From assembly GCA_035293985.1 (NCBI GenBank), contig DATGLS010000037.1, positions 186,001-250,000 on the forward strand: 64,000 nt of DNA, in the 5' to 3' direction. The stretch is from JAVDCA01 sp035293985. Its GTDB lineage: Bacteria; Pseudomonadota; Alphaproteobacteria; Rhizobiales; Xanthobacteraceae. A program made the translations under genes and the position numbers. Shown here one piece after another: positions 33,099-41,644 of the stretch. The stretch's first letter is position 1. Each line of letters starts with the position of its first letter. Below the pieces are notes generated by a model that had not been told where the DNA came from, did not search any database, and saw only the letters and a list, made by a program, of their open reading frames with translations.

Positions 33099-33288
33099 CG
33101 GTTGGAGCCGGCGGAGCGCGGCGGCCCGCACGGATTCGGCTGTGCAATGAAGAAAAATCAGCTCAAATCGTCTCGTTCGCATTAGCCATAAGGCACGGCG
33201 CAACCAAACGTAAAGGGTTTGCCAACAAACTGGCCCGGCTCCCCCATGGCCGCGCCGATCGGTGGTGCCGCTTCCGAAGGTTGCCTCG

Positions 33289-35988
33289 ATGGATGACTTG
33301 CTCCGCGAATTTCTGACCGAGACCAGCGAAAGCCTCGACACGGTCGACGTCGAGCTGGTGCATTTCGAGCAGGATCCCAACAACGCCAAGATCCTCGACA
33401 ACATCTTCCGCCTGGTGCACACGATCAAAGGCACCTGCGGCTTCCTCGGCCTGCCCCGCCTCGAGGCGCTGGCGCATGCCGCCGAGACGCTGATGGGCAA
33501 ATTCCGCGACGGCATGCCGGTGACCGGCGACGCCGTTACGCTCATTCTCTCCACCATCGATCGCATCAAGCAGATCCTCGATCAGCTCGAGAAGGACCAG
33601 AAGGAGCCGGAGGGCTCCGACCCGGATCTGATCGGCGAGCTCGAGCGCATGGTCATCAACGCGCCGGCCGCCGCTGCCGCACCGGCCGCGCCGGCCGTAG
33701 CACCGCCACCAGCGGTGTCCGCCGCTGCCGCGCCGGCGCCGGCCGCGACCCCTTCGCAGGCCACCGGAACGCTGACCTATCAGGTCCTCGAGCGCCCCCT
33801 GCGCGTCGGCGAGGTGCCGCTCGACGAGCTCGAGCGCGCCTTCCGCGAGACGGCCGGTCCCGAGCTTACCGCGCCGCCCGCACCAAAAGCCGCCAAGCCC
33901 GCCGACAAGCCGGCCGGCGGCGGCGAGGACGAGAAGACCGATGCCAAGATCGCCAACCAGACGCTGCGGGTGAACGTCGATACGCTCGAGCACCTGATGA
34001 CGATGGTCTCCGAGCTCGTGCTCACGCGCAATCAGCTGCTCGAGATCGCCCGGCGGAACGAGAACTCCGAGTTCAAGGTGCCGCTGCAGCGCCTTTCCAA
34101 TGTCACGGCCGAGCTGCAGGAAGGCGTCATGAAGACGCGCATGCAGCCGATCGGCAACGCATGGCAGAAGCTGCCTCGCATCGTGCGCGACCTCTCGGCC
34201 GAGCTCAACAAGCAGATCGAGCTCGACATGCGCGGCGCCGAGACCGAGCTCGACCGCCAGGTCCTGGAGCTCATCAAGGATCCGCTTACCCACATGGTGC
34301 GCAACTCGGCCGACCACGGCCTGGAGACGCCGGCCGAGCGCCGCGCGCTCGGCAAGCCCGAGAAGGGCACCATCCGGCTGTCCGCCTATCACGAGGGCGG
34401 TCACATCATCATCGAGATCAGCGACGACGGGCGCGGCCTCAACACGGCGAAGATCAGGGAAAAGGCGATCGCCAGCCGCATCGTCAGCGAGGCCGCCGCC
34501 GAGAAGATGACCGAGGCGCAGATCCACAAGTTCATCTTCGCGCCCGGCTTCTCCACCGCCGCCACGGTGACCAGCGTCTCCGGCCGCGGCGTCGGCATGG
34601 ACGTGGTGCGCACCAACATCGACCAGATCGGCGGCACCATCGAGGTCAAGTCGGAGCCGGGCCACGGCTCGACCTTCGTCATCAAGATCCCGCTCACGCT
34701 CGCGATCGTCTCGGCGCTGATCGTCGAGGCAGGCGGCGACCGCTTCGCCATCCCGCAGCTCGCCGTCATCGAGCTGGTGCGCGCGCAGTCGAACTCGGAG
34801 CACAAGATCGAGCGCATCAAGGACGCGCCGGTGCTACGCCTGCGCGACAAGCTACTGCCGCTCATCCATCTCAAGACTCTGCTCAAGATCGACAATGGCG
34901 AGAACTCCGAGCCGGAGAACGGCTTCATCGTGGTGACGCAGGTCGGCAAGGAGACCTTCGGCATCGTCGTCGACGGCGTGTTCCACACCGAGGAAATCGT
35001 GGTCAAGCCGATGTCGACGCGGCTGCGCCACATCGCCATGTTCTCGGGCAACACCATCCTGGGCGACGGCTCGGTGATCATGATCATCGACCCGAACGGC
35101 ATCGCCAAGTCGGTCGGCACCGTCGCGGCGCAGAGCGCGATCGACGAAGACGCGGCGCAGCAGCGCGGCTCGAGCGACGACATGGTGTCGCTCCTCATCT
35201 TCCGGGCCGGCGCCGCCCAGCCGAAGGCCGTGCCGCTCTCGCTCGTCACGCGCCTTGAGGAGATCGACGCCAAGAAGATCGAGATCTCGAACGGCCGTCC
35301 GCTCATCCAGTATCGCGGGCAGCTGATGCCGCTGATCCGCGTCAACCAGGACGTCGCGCTCAAGACCGAGGGCACGCAGCCGCTGCTGGTGTTCTCCGAC
35401 GAGGGCCGCTCGATGGGCCTTGCGGTCGACCAGATCGTCGACATCGTCGAGGATCGGCTCAACGTCGAGGTCCCGAGCGAGACCGCCGGCATCCTCGGCT
35501 CGGCCGTCATCAAGGGCCAGGCGACCGAGATCATCGACGTCGGCTACTACCTGCCGCAGGCCTTCGAGGACTGGCTGATCCGCACCGAGAAGAAGATCAA
35601 GGCGAAGGCGCGCACCATCCTGTTCGTCGAGGACTCGGCCTTCTTCCGCAACATGCTCACGCCGGTGCTGCGCTCGGCCGGCTACTCGGTGACCACGGTC
35701 GGCGGCGGCGAGGACGCGCTCCAGGTGCTCAAGGGCGGCGACCAGGTGGACATGATCGTGACCGATATCGAGATGCCGGGCATGAACGGCTACGAGCTGG
35801 CGCAGGCCGTGAAGGCCGACCAGCGCACCGCGACGCTGCCGATCATCGCGCTTTCGGCGCTCACCTCGGCGGACGCGATCGAGCGCGGCCGCCAGGCCGG
35901 CTTCCATGACTATGTCGCCAAGTTCGATCGGCCGGGCCTGCTCGCGGCGATCAAGGAGCAGGCCGCCGTGATGAGCGAGGCGGCGTGA
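33289..35988 (+). CDS. cheA: Hybrid chemotaxis histidine kinase CheA with two CheW-like domains and a receiver
   Basis: An 899-residue CheA. Order: HPt domain with His44 in LVHTIKGTCGFLG, an Ala/Pro linker (about 125-170), dimerisation helices, the ATPase domain (HMVRNSADHGLE, ISDDGRGL, SGRGVGMDVVRTNI), a CheW-like domain, a second CheW-like stretch (LLIFRAGAAQPKAVPLSLVT up to EDWL), and a C-terminal receiver with the phospho-Asp in VTDIEMPGMNG and Lys in VAKFDRPG. ATG 33289 is chosen because the HPt helix starts there. It heads the cheA-W-Y-B-R genes and controls flagellar rotation through CheY. Confidence 0.95.
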   Translation: MDDLLREFLTETSESLDTVDVELVHFEQDPNNAKILDNIFRLVHTIKGTCGFLGLPRLEALAHAAETLMGKFRDGMPVTGDAVTLILSTIDRIKQILDQLEKDQKEPEGSDPDLIGELERMVINAPAAAAAPAAPAVAPPPAVSAAAAPAPAATPSQATGTLTYQVLERPLRVGEVPLDELERAFRETAGPELTAPPAPKAAKPADKPAGGGEDEKTDAKIANQTLRVNVDTLEHLMTMVSELVLTRNQLLEIARRNENSEFKVPLQRLSNVTAELQEGVMKTRMQPIGNAWQKLPRIVRDLSAELNKQIELDMRGAETELDRQVLELIKDPLTHMVRNSADHGLETPAERRALGKPEKGTIRLSAYHEGGHIIIEISDDGRGLNTAKIREKAIASRIVSEAAAEKMTEAQIHKFIFAPGFSTAATVTSVSGRGVGMDVVRTNIDQIGGTIEVKSEPGHGSTFVIKIPLTLAIVSALIVEAGGDRFAIPQLAVIELVRAQSNSEHKIERIKDAPVLRLRDKLLPLIHLKTLLKIDNGENSEPENGFIVVTQVGKETFGIVVDGVFHTEEIVVKPMSTRLRHIAMFSGNTILGDGSVIMIIDPNGIAKSVGTVAAQSAIDEDAAQQRGSSDDMVSLLIFRAGAAQPKAVPLSLVTRLEEIDAKKIEISNGRPLIQYRGQLMPLIRVNQDVALKTEGTQPLLVFSDEGRSMGLAVDQIVDIVEDRLNVEVPSETAGILGSAVIKGQATEIIDVGYYLPQAFEDWLIRTEKKIKAKARTILFVEDSAFFRNMLTPVLRSAGYSVTTVGGGEDALQVLKGGDQVDMIVTDIEMPGMNGYELAQAVKADQRTATLPIIALSALTSADAIERGRQAGFHDYVAKFDRPGLLAAIKEQAAVMSEAA

Positions 35989-35998
35989 GGGGGCGAGC

Positions 35999-36469
35999 AT
36001 GACGACCGGAAACGACAATCACAGCGGCAACTTCATCGAATATGTGACCGTGATGATCGGCAGCCAGCTGTTCGGCCTGCCGATCTCGCAGGTGCAGGAC
36101 GTGTTCATGCCCGATCGGCTCGCGCGCGTGCCGCTGGCGTCGGCCGAGATCGCCGGCGTGCTCAACTTGCGTGGCCGCATCGTCACGGCGATCGACATGC
36201 ATTGCCGCCTCGGTCTCGGCAAGCGCCAGTCGGACCGCCCCCCGATGGCCGTCGGCATCGAGTTTCGCGGCGAATCGTACGGGCTCCTGATCGATACCGT
36301 GGGCGAGGTGCTCAAGCTCGCGGACAACACCCGCGAGCCGGTTCCGGTCAACCTGGAGCCGCATCTCGCACGCGTCTCGTGCGGCGTGCACCGGCTGGAG
36401 AAGCAGCTGCTCGTGGTTCTCGACGTGGATCGCATCTTCGATACCGGCCACGAGGCCGTTGCGGCGTGA
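35999..36469 (+). CDS. cheW: Chemotaxis coupling protein CheW
   Basis: A 156-residue SH3-like coupling protein: YVTVMIGSQLFGLPISQVQD, VLNLRGRIVTAIDMHCRLG and IEFRGESYGLLIDTVGEVL are the two-barrel CheW signatures. It links receptors with CheA. It begins ten bases after cheA, so the two are co-transcribed. Confidence 0.92.
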   Translation: MTTGNDNHSGNFIEYVTVMIGSQLFGLPISQVQDVFMPDRLARVPLASAEIAGVLNLRGRIVTAIDMHCRLGLGKRQSDRPPMAVGIEFRGESYGLLIDTVGEVLKLADNTREPVPVNLEPHLARVSCGVHRLEKQLLVVLDVDRIFDTGHEAVAA

Positions 36470-36538
36470 CCCGCCGCGCGAGCGGCGGCTTGACTTGACC
36501 GCGGCGGGCCTGCCCGCCCCGATAGAGGACGCAATGTG

Positions 36539-36904
36539 ATGAAGACCTGTCTGGTCGTCGACGACTCGAGCGTGATCCGCAAGGTGGCGCGGCGCATACT
36601 CGAGGGACTGGATTTCGAGATCTCCGAGGCCGAAGACGGCGAGGAGGCGCTGACCGCGTGCCAGCGTCGGCTGCCCGACGCGGTCCTGCTCGACTGGAAC
36701 ATGCCGAAGATGGACGGCTACGAGTTCCTGCGCGCGCTACGCCGCCTGCCGGGCGGCGACCGGCCGAAGGTGGTGTTCTGCACCACCGAGAACGATGTGG
36801 CGCACATCGCGCGTGCGCTGCACGCCGGCGCCAACGAGTACATCATGAAGCCGTTCGACAAGGACATCGTCGAGGCCAAATTCCAGGAGGTCGGGCTGAT
36901 CTGA
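36539..36904 (+). CDS. cheY: Chemotaxis response regulator CheY
   Basis: A 121-residue single receiver domain. The acidic pair is in LVVDDSS, the phospho-acceptor in VLLDWNMPKMDGYE, the Thr in VFCTTEND and the Lys in YIMKPFDKD. Phosphorylated by CheA, it should bind the flagellar motor. A GTG three bases earlier (36536) is an alternative start. It lies 69 bases after cheW. Confidence 0.92.
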   Translation: MKTCLVVDDSSVIRKVARRILEGLDFEISEAEDGEEALTACQRRLPDAVLLDWNMPKMDGYEFLRALRRLPGGDRPKVVFCTTENDVAHIARALHAGANEYIMKPFDKDIVEAKFQEVGLI

Positions 36905-37027
36905 CGGGGTGCCGTCGGCGCATGGCCCGGCGGAACCGGCTCCGGACTTGATCCGGGTGGGCGCCGGTTTCGTCGTGAAGGCCATGTGCGAATTTCGTGT
37001 GGTTGCGTCGAGTGCGAGTAGAGGTAC

Positions 37028-38185
37028 ATGGGTTTTGCAGTTCCAGCGGCGCCGTCCGCCCACGCGACGGCCGATACCGCGATCCGGGTCATGGTGGTCG
37101 ACGACTCGGTTGTCGTACGGGGGCTCGTGTCGCGCTGGATCGAGGAAGAGCCGGGCCTCGCGCTCGCCGGCTCCCTGCGCAACGGCCGCGACGCGGTCGA
37201 CCAGGTCGAGCGCATCAATCCTGACGTCGTGATCCTCGATATCGAGATGCCCGAGCTCGACGGCATCTCGGCGCTGCCGCTGCTGCTGGCGAAGAAGCGC
37301 GATCTCGTCGTGATCATGGCCTCGACGCTGACTCGCCACAACGCGGAGATCAGCCTCAAGGCGCTCTCGCTCGGCGCCGCCGATTACATCCCGAAGCCCG
37401 AGACCAACCGCGGGGTCACGACCTCGGCGAGCTTTCGCCGCGAGCTGATCGAGAAGGTGCGCGAGCTCGGCGGCCGCCGACCCCGCAAGCGCGCGCCAGC
37501 CGCGCCCGGCGCGCAGGCGCCGGCCGCGGCGACGCCGACGGTGCATCCGGCGTCGGCGCGTGAGGCCGCGCCGATCAAGCTGCGCCCGTTTGCGCCCACC
37601 GCCCCGCGCGTCCTGCTGATCGGCTCGTCGACCGGCGGCCCACAGGCGCTCACCGCCGTCATCTCCAACCTGCGCGGTCTGCTGCCGCGGGTGCCGGTGC
37701 TGATCACGCAGCACATGCCGCCGACCTTCACGACCATTCTCGCCGAGCACATCGCTCGCGCCGCATCCAGCAAGGCGCACGAGGGCGTCGATGGGGAGCC
37801 GGTCGAGCCCGGCACGATCTATATCGCGCCCGGCGGCAAGCACATGCAGGCGGTCAAGCGCGATCATGGCCCGGTCATCGCGCTCGACGACGGTCCGCTG
37901 GTGAATTTCTGCAAGCCGGCGGTCGATCCGTTGTTCCGCTCCGCTGCTGCGCTATGGGGACCGGCGGTGCTCGCGGTGGTGCTCACCGGCATGGGCTCCG
38001 ACGGCGCCAAGGGCGGCGCCGAGATCGTTGCCCATGGCGGCAGCGTCATCGCGCAGGACGAGGCATCGAGCGTGGTGTGGGGCATGCCGGGTGCGGCGGC
38101 GCACGCCGGCGTCTGCTCCGCCGTGCTGCCGCTCGACCAGATCGCTCCCAAGGTGATGCGTCTGTTCTCCGGAGAGCGATCGTGA
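37028..38185 (+). CDS. cheB: Chemotaxis protein-glutamate methylesterase CheB
   Basis: A 385-residue CheB with an N-terminal receiver (VMVVDDSVVVRGL, VILDIEMPELDGI, DYIPKPE) and a C-terminal esterase. The catalytic Ser is in LLIGSSTGGPQAL, the His in LITQHMPPTFT and the Asp in TGMGSDGAKGG. The linker (about 155-185) is Arg/Ala/Pro rich. It removes methyl groups from chemoreceptors. It overlaps cheR by four bases. Confidence 0.95.
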   Translation: MGFAVPAAPSAHATADTAIRVMVVDDSVVVRGLVSRWIEEEPGLALAGSLRNGRDAVDQVERINPDVVILDIEMPELDGISALPLLLAKKRDLVVIMASTLTRHNAEISLKALSLGAADYIPKPETNRGVTTSASFRRELIEKVRELGGRRPRKRAPAAPGAQAPAAATPTVHPASAREAAPIKLRPFAPTAPRVLLIGSSTGGPQALTAVISNLRGLLPRVPVLITQHMPPTFTTILAEHIARAASSKAHEGVDGEPVEPGTIYIAPGGKHMQAVKRDHGPVIALDDGPLVNFCKPAVDPLFRSAAALWGPAVLAVVLTGMGSDGAKGGAEIVAHGGSVIAQDEASSVVWGMPGAAAHAGVCSAVLPLDQIAPKVMRLFSGERS

Positions 38186-39060
38186 CGCCCCTCGACTACG
38201 ACTTCCTGCGCAGGCTGCTCAAGGATCGCTCCGGCCTCGTGCTGTCGGCGGACAAGCAATATCTGGTCGAGAGCCGGCTGCTGCCGCTCGCGCGCAAGAG
38301 CGGTCTGTCGAACCTCACCGACCTCGTCGCCAAGATCAAGGCGCCGGGCGCCGAGCGGCTGATCGTCGACGTCGTCGAGGCGATGACCACCAACGAGTCG
38401 TTCTTCTATCGCGACAAGATCCCGTTCGAGCATTTCCGCGACTTCATGATGCCGAGCCTGCTCAAGGCGCGCGCCGCGCAGCGCCGTATCCGCATCTGGT
38501 GCGCCGCCGCCTCGACCGGTCAGGAGCCCTACTCGCTGTCCATGATCCTGAAAGAGATGGCCGCCCAGGTCGCGGGCTGGCGCATCGAGATCATTGCGAC
38601 GGATCTCTCGAACGAGGTGCTCGAGAAGGCGCGCGCCGGGCTCTACAGCCAGTTCGAGGTGCAGCGCGGCCTGCCGATCCAGATGCTGATGAAGTATTTC
38701 ACGCAGGCCGGCGAGACCTGGCAGATCTCGCCGGAGATCAAGGCCATGGTGCAGTACCGTTCGCTCAACCTGCTGTCCGATTTCAGCCACCTCGGCCAGT
38801 TCGACATCATCTTCTGCCGCAACGTGCTCATCTATTTCGACCAGCCCACCAAGGTCGACGTGCTCGAGCGCATGGCGCGCATGACCGAGAACGACGGCTA
38901 CCTGGTGCTTGGCGCCGCCGAGACCGTCGTCGGCTTGACTGAAGTCTACAAGCCGTTCCCGGAACGGCGCGGGCTCTATCTGCCCAACGTGGCCGCCGCC
39001 AAGGCGGCCGCACCGGGATTCTCGGCGCTCAAGGCGGCCGCAGTCGCGGCGATGCGCTAG
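38182..39060 (+). CDS. cheR: Chemotaxis receptor methyltransferase CheR
   Basis: A 292-residue SAM-dependent methyltransferase. TTNESFFYRDKIPFEHFR lies at the start of the catalytic domain, IRIWCAAASTGQEPYSL is the SAM-binding loop, IIATDLSNEVLEKA is the adenine contact, and FDIIFCRNVLIYFD completes the fold. The start is GTG in a GTGA overlap with cheB. The C terminus has an Ala/Lys-rich tail. It methylates chemoreceptor glutamates. No receptor gene is present in the window. Confidence 0.95.
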   Translation: MTPLDYDFLRRLLKDRSGLVLSADKQYLVESRLLPLARKSGLSNLTDLVAKIKAPGAERLIVDVVEAMTTNESFFYRDKIPFEHFRDFMMPSLLKARAAQRRIRIWCAAASTGQEPYSLSMILKEMAAQVAGWRIEIIATDLSNEVLEKARAGLYSQFEVQRGLPIQMLMKYFTQAGETWQISPEIKAMVQYRSLNLLSDFSHLGQFDIIFCRNVLIYFDQPTKVDVLERMARMTENDGYLVLGAAETVVGLTEVYKPFPERRGLYLPNVAAAKAAAPGFSALKAAAVAAMR

Positions 39061-39277
39061 CGCTCCAGCGCATTTTCGAAGCGAGGCCTGAACGCGTCCT
39101 TGTTCGCGGCAGCCGGTCGCGCCTCCACGCGTGCGCGCACGCGTCCCGGATCGCAATGTGCAAAATCACACAACCTCGCGGCGGGCCTGGCCGTATCCCG
39201 AGTGCCGTTCGGACGTCGCGATCAAACTGGTCCTGGCGGACGACGAGTGGCTCTCATCCAACCCCAGGAGACAAGAC

Positions 39278-39535
39278 ATGACCTCGATCAAGACCCTCGC
39301 AATCGCGACGCTCCCCGTGCTCGCTCTGCTCGTCTTCCCGCAAGGCGCCTCGGCGCGCGGGGGCGTGTCGTTCAGGAGCGGCGGCCCCAATCAGCTGATC
39401 AACACGCAGGCTACGTTCAACGGCAACATTCACAACACCAACGGCGGCCTCAACACCAATCTCATTCAGCTGCCGCCGACCAAGCTGCCGCCGACGTTCC
39501 CGCCCAGGCAGCGCACTCAGCCGCGGACGATGTAA
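39278..39535 (+). CDS. Small secreted Asn-rich protein
   Basis: An 85-residue protein with a signal peptide (residues 1-25, ALLVFPQGASA). The mature part is polar and Asn/Gly/Thr rich (NTQATFNGNIHNTNGGLNTN) and ends with Pro/Gln/Arg-rich sequence. There are no cysteines. ATG 39278 follows CCAGGAG. I do not recognise the family. It lies alone after the chemotaxis genes. Confidence 0.55.
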   Translation: MTSIKTLAIATLPVLALLVFPQGASARGGVSFRSGGPNQLINTQATFNGNIHNTNGGLNTNLIQLPPTKLPPTFPPRQRTQPRTM

Positions 39536-39633
39536 CGACGTGAGACCGGAGAGACCAGATGTGCTGCGCGGGGCGGTCGCGTGCGACCGTCCCGCCTGTG
39601 CATCCTCGGCGCCGCCTGCCGAACTTGCCTCGA

Positions 39634-40401
39634 TCATCGCGCGATATCGAAGCCGACGGTGACCCGCACGCGCAGCGTATCCTCGCCGGTCGCGATCGGC
39701 ACGGGCGCCGCCACGGCGCGCGACATCATCGGCAGCGGTGGTCGGCTGGCGGTCTCCTCGGTGACCCATTGCACCGTGCCGAGCCGCACGCCCGCCGCCT
39801 TCGCGTACACCTCGGCCCTGCGCCGCGCGTCGGCGATCGCGTCAGCGCGCGCCGGATCGAGCACCTTCGACGTATCGGAAACCGCGAACAATACATTGCC
39901 GATGTCGTTCGCGCCGGCCGCGACGGCACGGTCGATGAGGATGCCGATCTTGTCGGCGTCGCGGATGGTCACGTTCACGTGGTTGGAGACGCTGTACCCC
40001 GCAAGCTTCGGCGCTGCGCCCGCGCCCGGTGAGTTGAACGACGGCGGCTGGGTGTAGATCGGCTGGATCGAGAAGCGCGTGGTCTGGATATCGGTCTCGG
40101 CGATTCCCGCGGCTTTGAGCGCCGCGATGACGGCGGCCATCGCCCTGGAGTCGGTGTCGAGTGCTGCGGTCACCGTGTCGTTGCGGACGGTCACGCCGAT
40201 CCTGATTTGCGCGGTGTTCGGGACCACGAGCACGCTGCCTTCGCCCGTCACGACGATGCCGGCCTCGGGCGCCGGTTGAGGCGTCTGAGCCAGCACCTCG
40301 CCGGACAACGAAAACAGAACTGCGACGGCGACCGCCGCGCGGCGAAGCAGGCGCCGTCCACGCAGGTGCACGCAGGGTGAAGCGGATCGAATCAGGGTCA
40401 T
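39634..40401 (-). CDS. SIMPL domain (DUF541) periplasmic protein
   Basis: A 255-residue protein with a signal peptide (VAVAVLFSLSGEVLAQ). The DUF541 domain is clear: IVVTGEGSVLVVPNTAQIRI, AMAAVIAALKAAGIAETDIQ with the following TTRFSIQPIY, and ARADAIADARRRAEVYAKAA. Members form large oligomers in the envelope and have been linked to oxidative or membrane stress. ATG 40401 was preferred because it precedes the basic part of the signal. Confidence 0.8.
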   Translation of the reverse strand: MTLIRSASPCVHLRGRRLLRRAAVAVAVLFSLSGEVLAQTPQPAPEAGIVVTGEGSVLVVPNTAQIRIGVTVRNDTVTAALDTDSRAMAAVIAALKAAGIAETDIQTTRFSIQPIYTQPPSFNSPGAGAAPKLAGYSVSNHVNVTIRDADKIGILIDRAVAAGANDIGNVLFAVSDTSKVLDPARADAIADARRRAEVYAKAAGVRLGTVQWVTEETASRPPLPMMSRAVAAPVPIATGEDTLRVRVTVGFDIAR

Positions 40402-40478
40402 CGTGGCCTCGAAGCGTCGTCGCGCCGCCGACACCGAAAGCCGCAAAATAGGGCGTCGATGCGGCGCCTCGCCGCGTG

Positions 40479-41450
40479 TCAGTCTCCTTTGATGCCGGCC
40501 GCCTGGATCACCGGCCCCCATTTGGCGTGCTCCGCTGCGATCAACTTGGCGAAGTCATCGGCCGTGCCGCCGATCGGCGTCGCGCCGAGCTTGCTGAGGC
40601 GCTGGCGCACGGCGGGCACCAGCGAGGCTTCGGCGCAGTCCTTGGCAAGCTTCTGTTTGGTATCGGCCGGCAGGCCGGCGGGGGAGAGAAAGCCCCACCA
40701 CACGCCGGTGTCGTAGCCCGGGAGGGCGACCTCGGCGATCGTCGGAACGTCGGGCAGCACCGGCGAGCGTTCGGCGGTCGTCAGGCCGAGCGGCCTCACC
40801 TTGCCGGCCTGCACCAGCCCGATCGATTCCGGGATGTTGTTGAACGACAGCGGAATGTGCCCACCCAAGAGGTCGTTGAGCACAGGCGCGCCCCCCTTGT
40901 AAGGCACCGGCGTGATGTCGACCTTGGCCATGTACTTGAGGAGCTCGCCGGCGAGATGCGGCGAGGTGCCGTTGCCGGGATAGCCGTAGGAGAGCTGCCC
41001 CGGGTTCTTGCGCGCAAAGGCGATGACGTCGCCGACCGATTTGAAGGCGGAATCGGCGCGCACCAGCATCATGTTGGGGGATGAGGCGACGAGCGCGAGC
41101 GGGGTGAAGTCCTTGACCGGATCGTAGGGCAGGCTCGGATAGAGATGGGACACGATCGCGTGCCCACTCGCGACCAGGATGATCGTGTAGCCGTCGGGCG
41201 CGGCTTTCGCCGCGACCTCGGCCGCGATGGTGCCGCCGGCACCGGGGCGGTTCTCGATCACGATCGGCTGACCCCAGCGCCTGGAAAGCTCGTCGGCGAG
41301 CGTGCGCGCCACGATGTCGACCGCGCCGCCGGGCGGGAAGGGCACGAGCAGATGAACGGGGCGAGACGGGAAGGCGCCTTGCGCGAGCGCCGCGCTGCTC
41401 GCGCCGACCAGCGCCGCCAACGCGGCGAGCGCGCGTATCCATCGTGACAT
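40479..41450 (-). CDS. Bug/TctC family periplasmic solute-binding protein
   Basis: A 323-residue receptor with a Sec signal (ALAALVGASSAALAQ). Core motifs: FPSRPVHLLVPFPPGGAVDI, IVIENRPGAGGTIAAEVAAK, PVPYKGGAPVLNDLLGGHI and LPDVPTIAEVALPGYD. It is orphan, without TctA/TctB nearby. The ribosome site GGAGGGAGAA precedes ATG 41450. It lies downstream of nothing on its own strand and is divergent from the phospholipase-D-like gene. Confidence 0.88.
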   Translation of the reverse strand: MSRWIRALAALAALVGASSAALAQGAFPSRPVHLLVPFPPGGAVDIVARTLADELSRRWGQPIVIENRPGAGGTIAAEVAAKAAPDGYTIILVASGHAIVSHLYPSLPYDPVKDFTPLALVASSPNMMLVRADSAFKSVGDVIAFARKNPGQLSYGYPGNGTSPHLAGELLKYMAKVDITPVPYKGGAPVLNDLLGGHIPLSFNNIPESIGLVQAGKVRPLGLTTAERSPVLPDVPTIAEVALPGYDTGVWWGFLSPAGLPADTKQKLAKDCAEASLVPAVRQRLSKLGATPIGGTADDFAKLIAAEHAKWGPVIQAAGIKGD

Positions 41451-41644
41451 GGCGTATTCTCCCTCCGGCCCGTTGCGGCCCTTTGCGCCATTCAAGCGCA
41501 ATAGGACGCCCGCCGGTAGATGCGCATGCGTCACACGGCATGTTTGCCGCGAACGCCGAAAAGTGCTTGCTTCCAACACGAGAAGAAATCATCATTGCAA
41601 TTGAACGTCGAATGGTCATGCCGAGCCGTCAGCGGGAGGGCGCC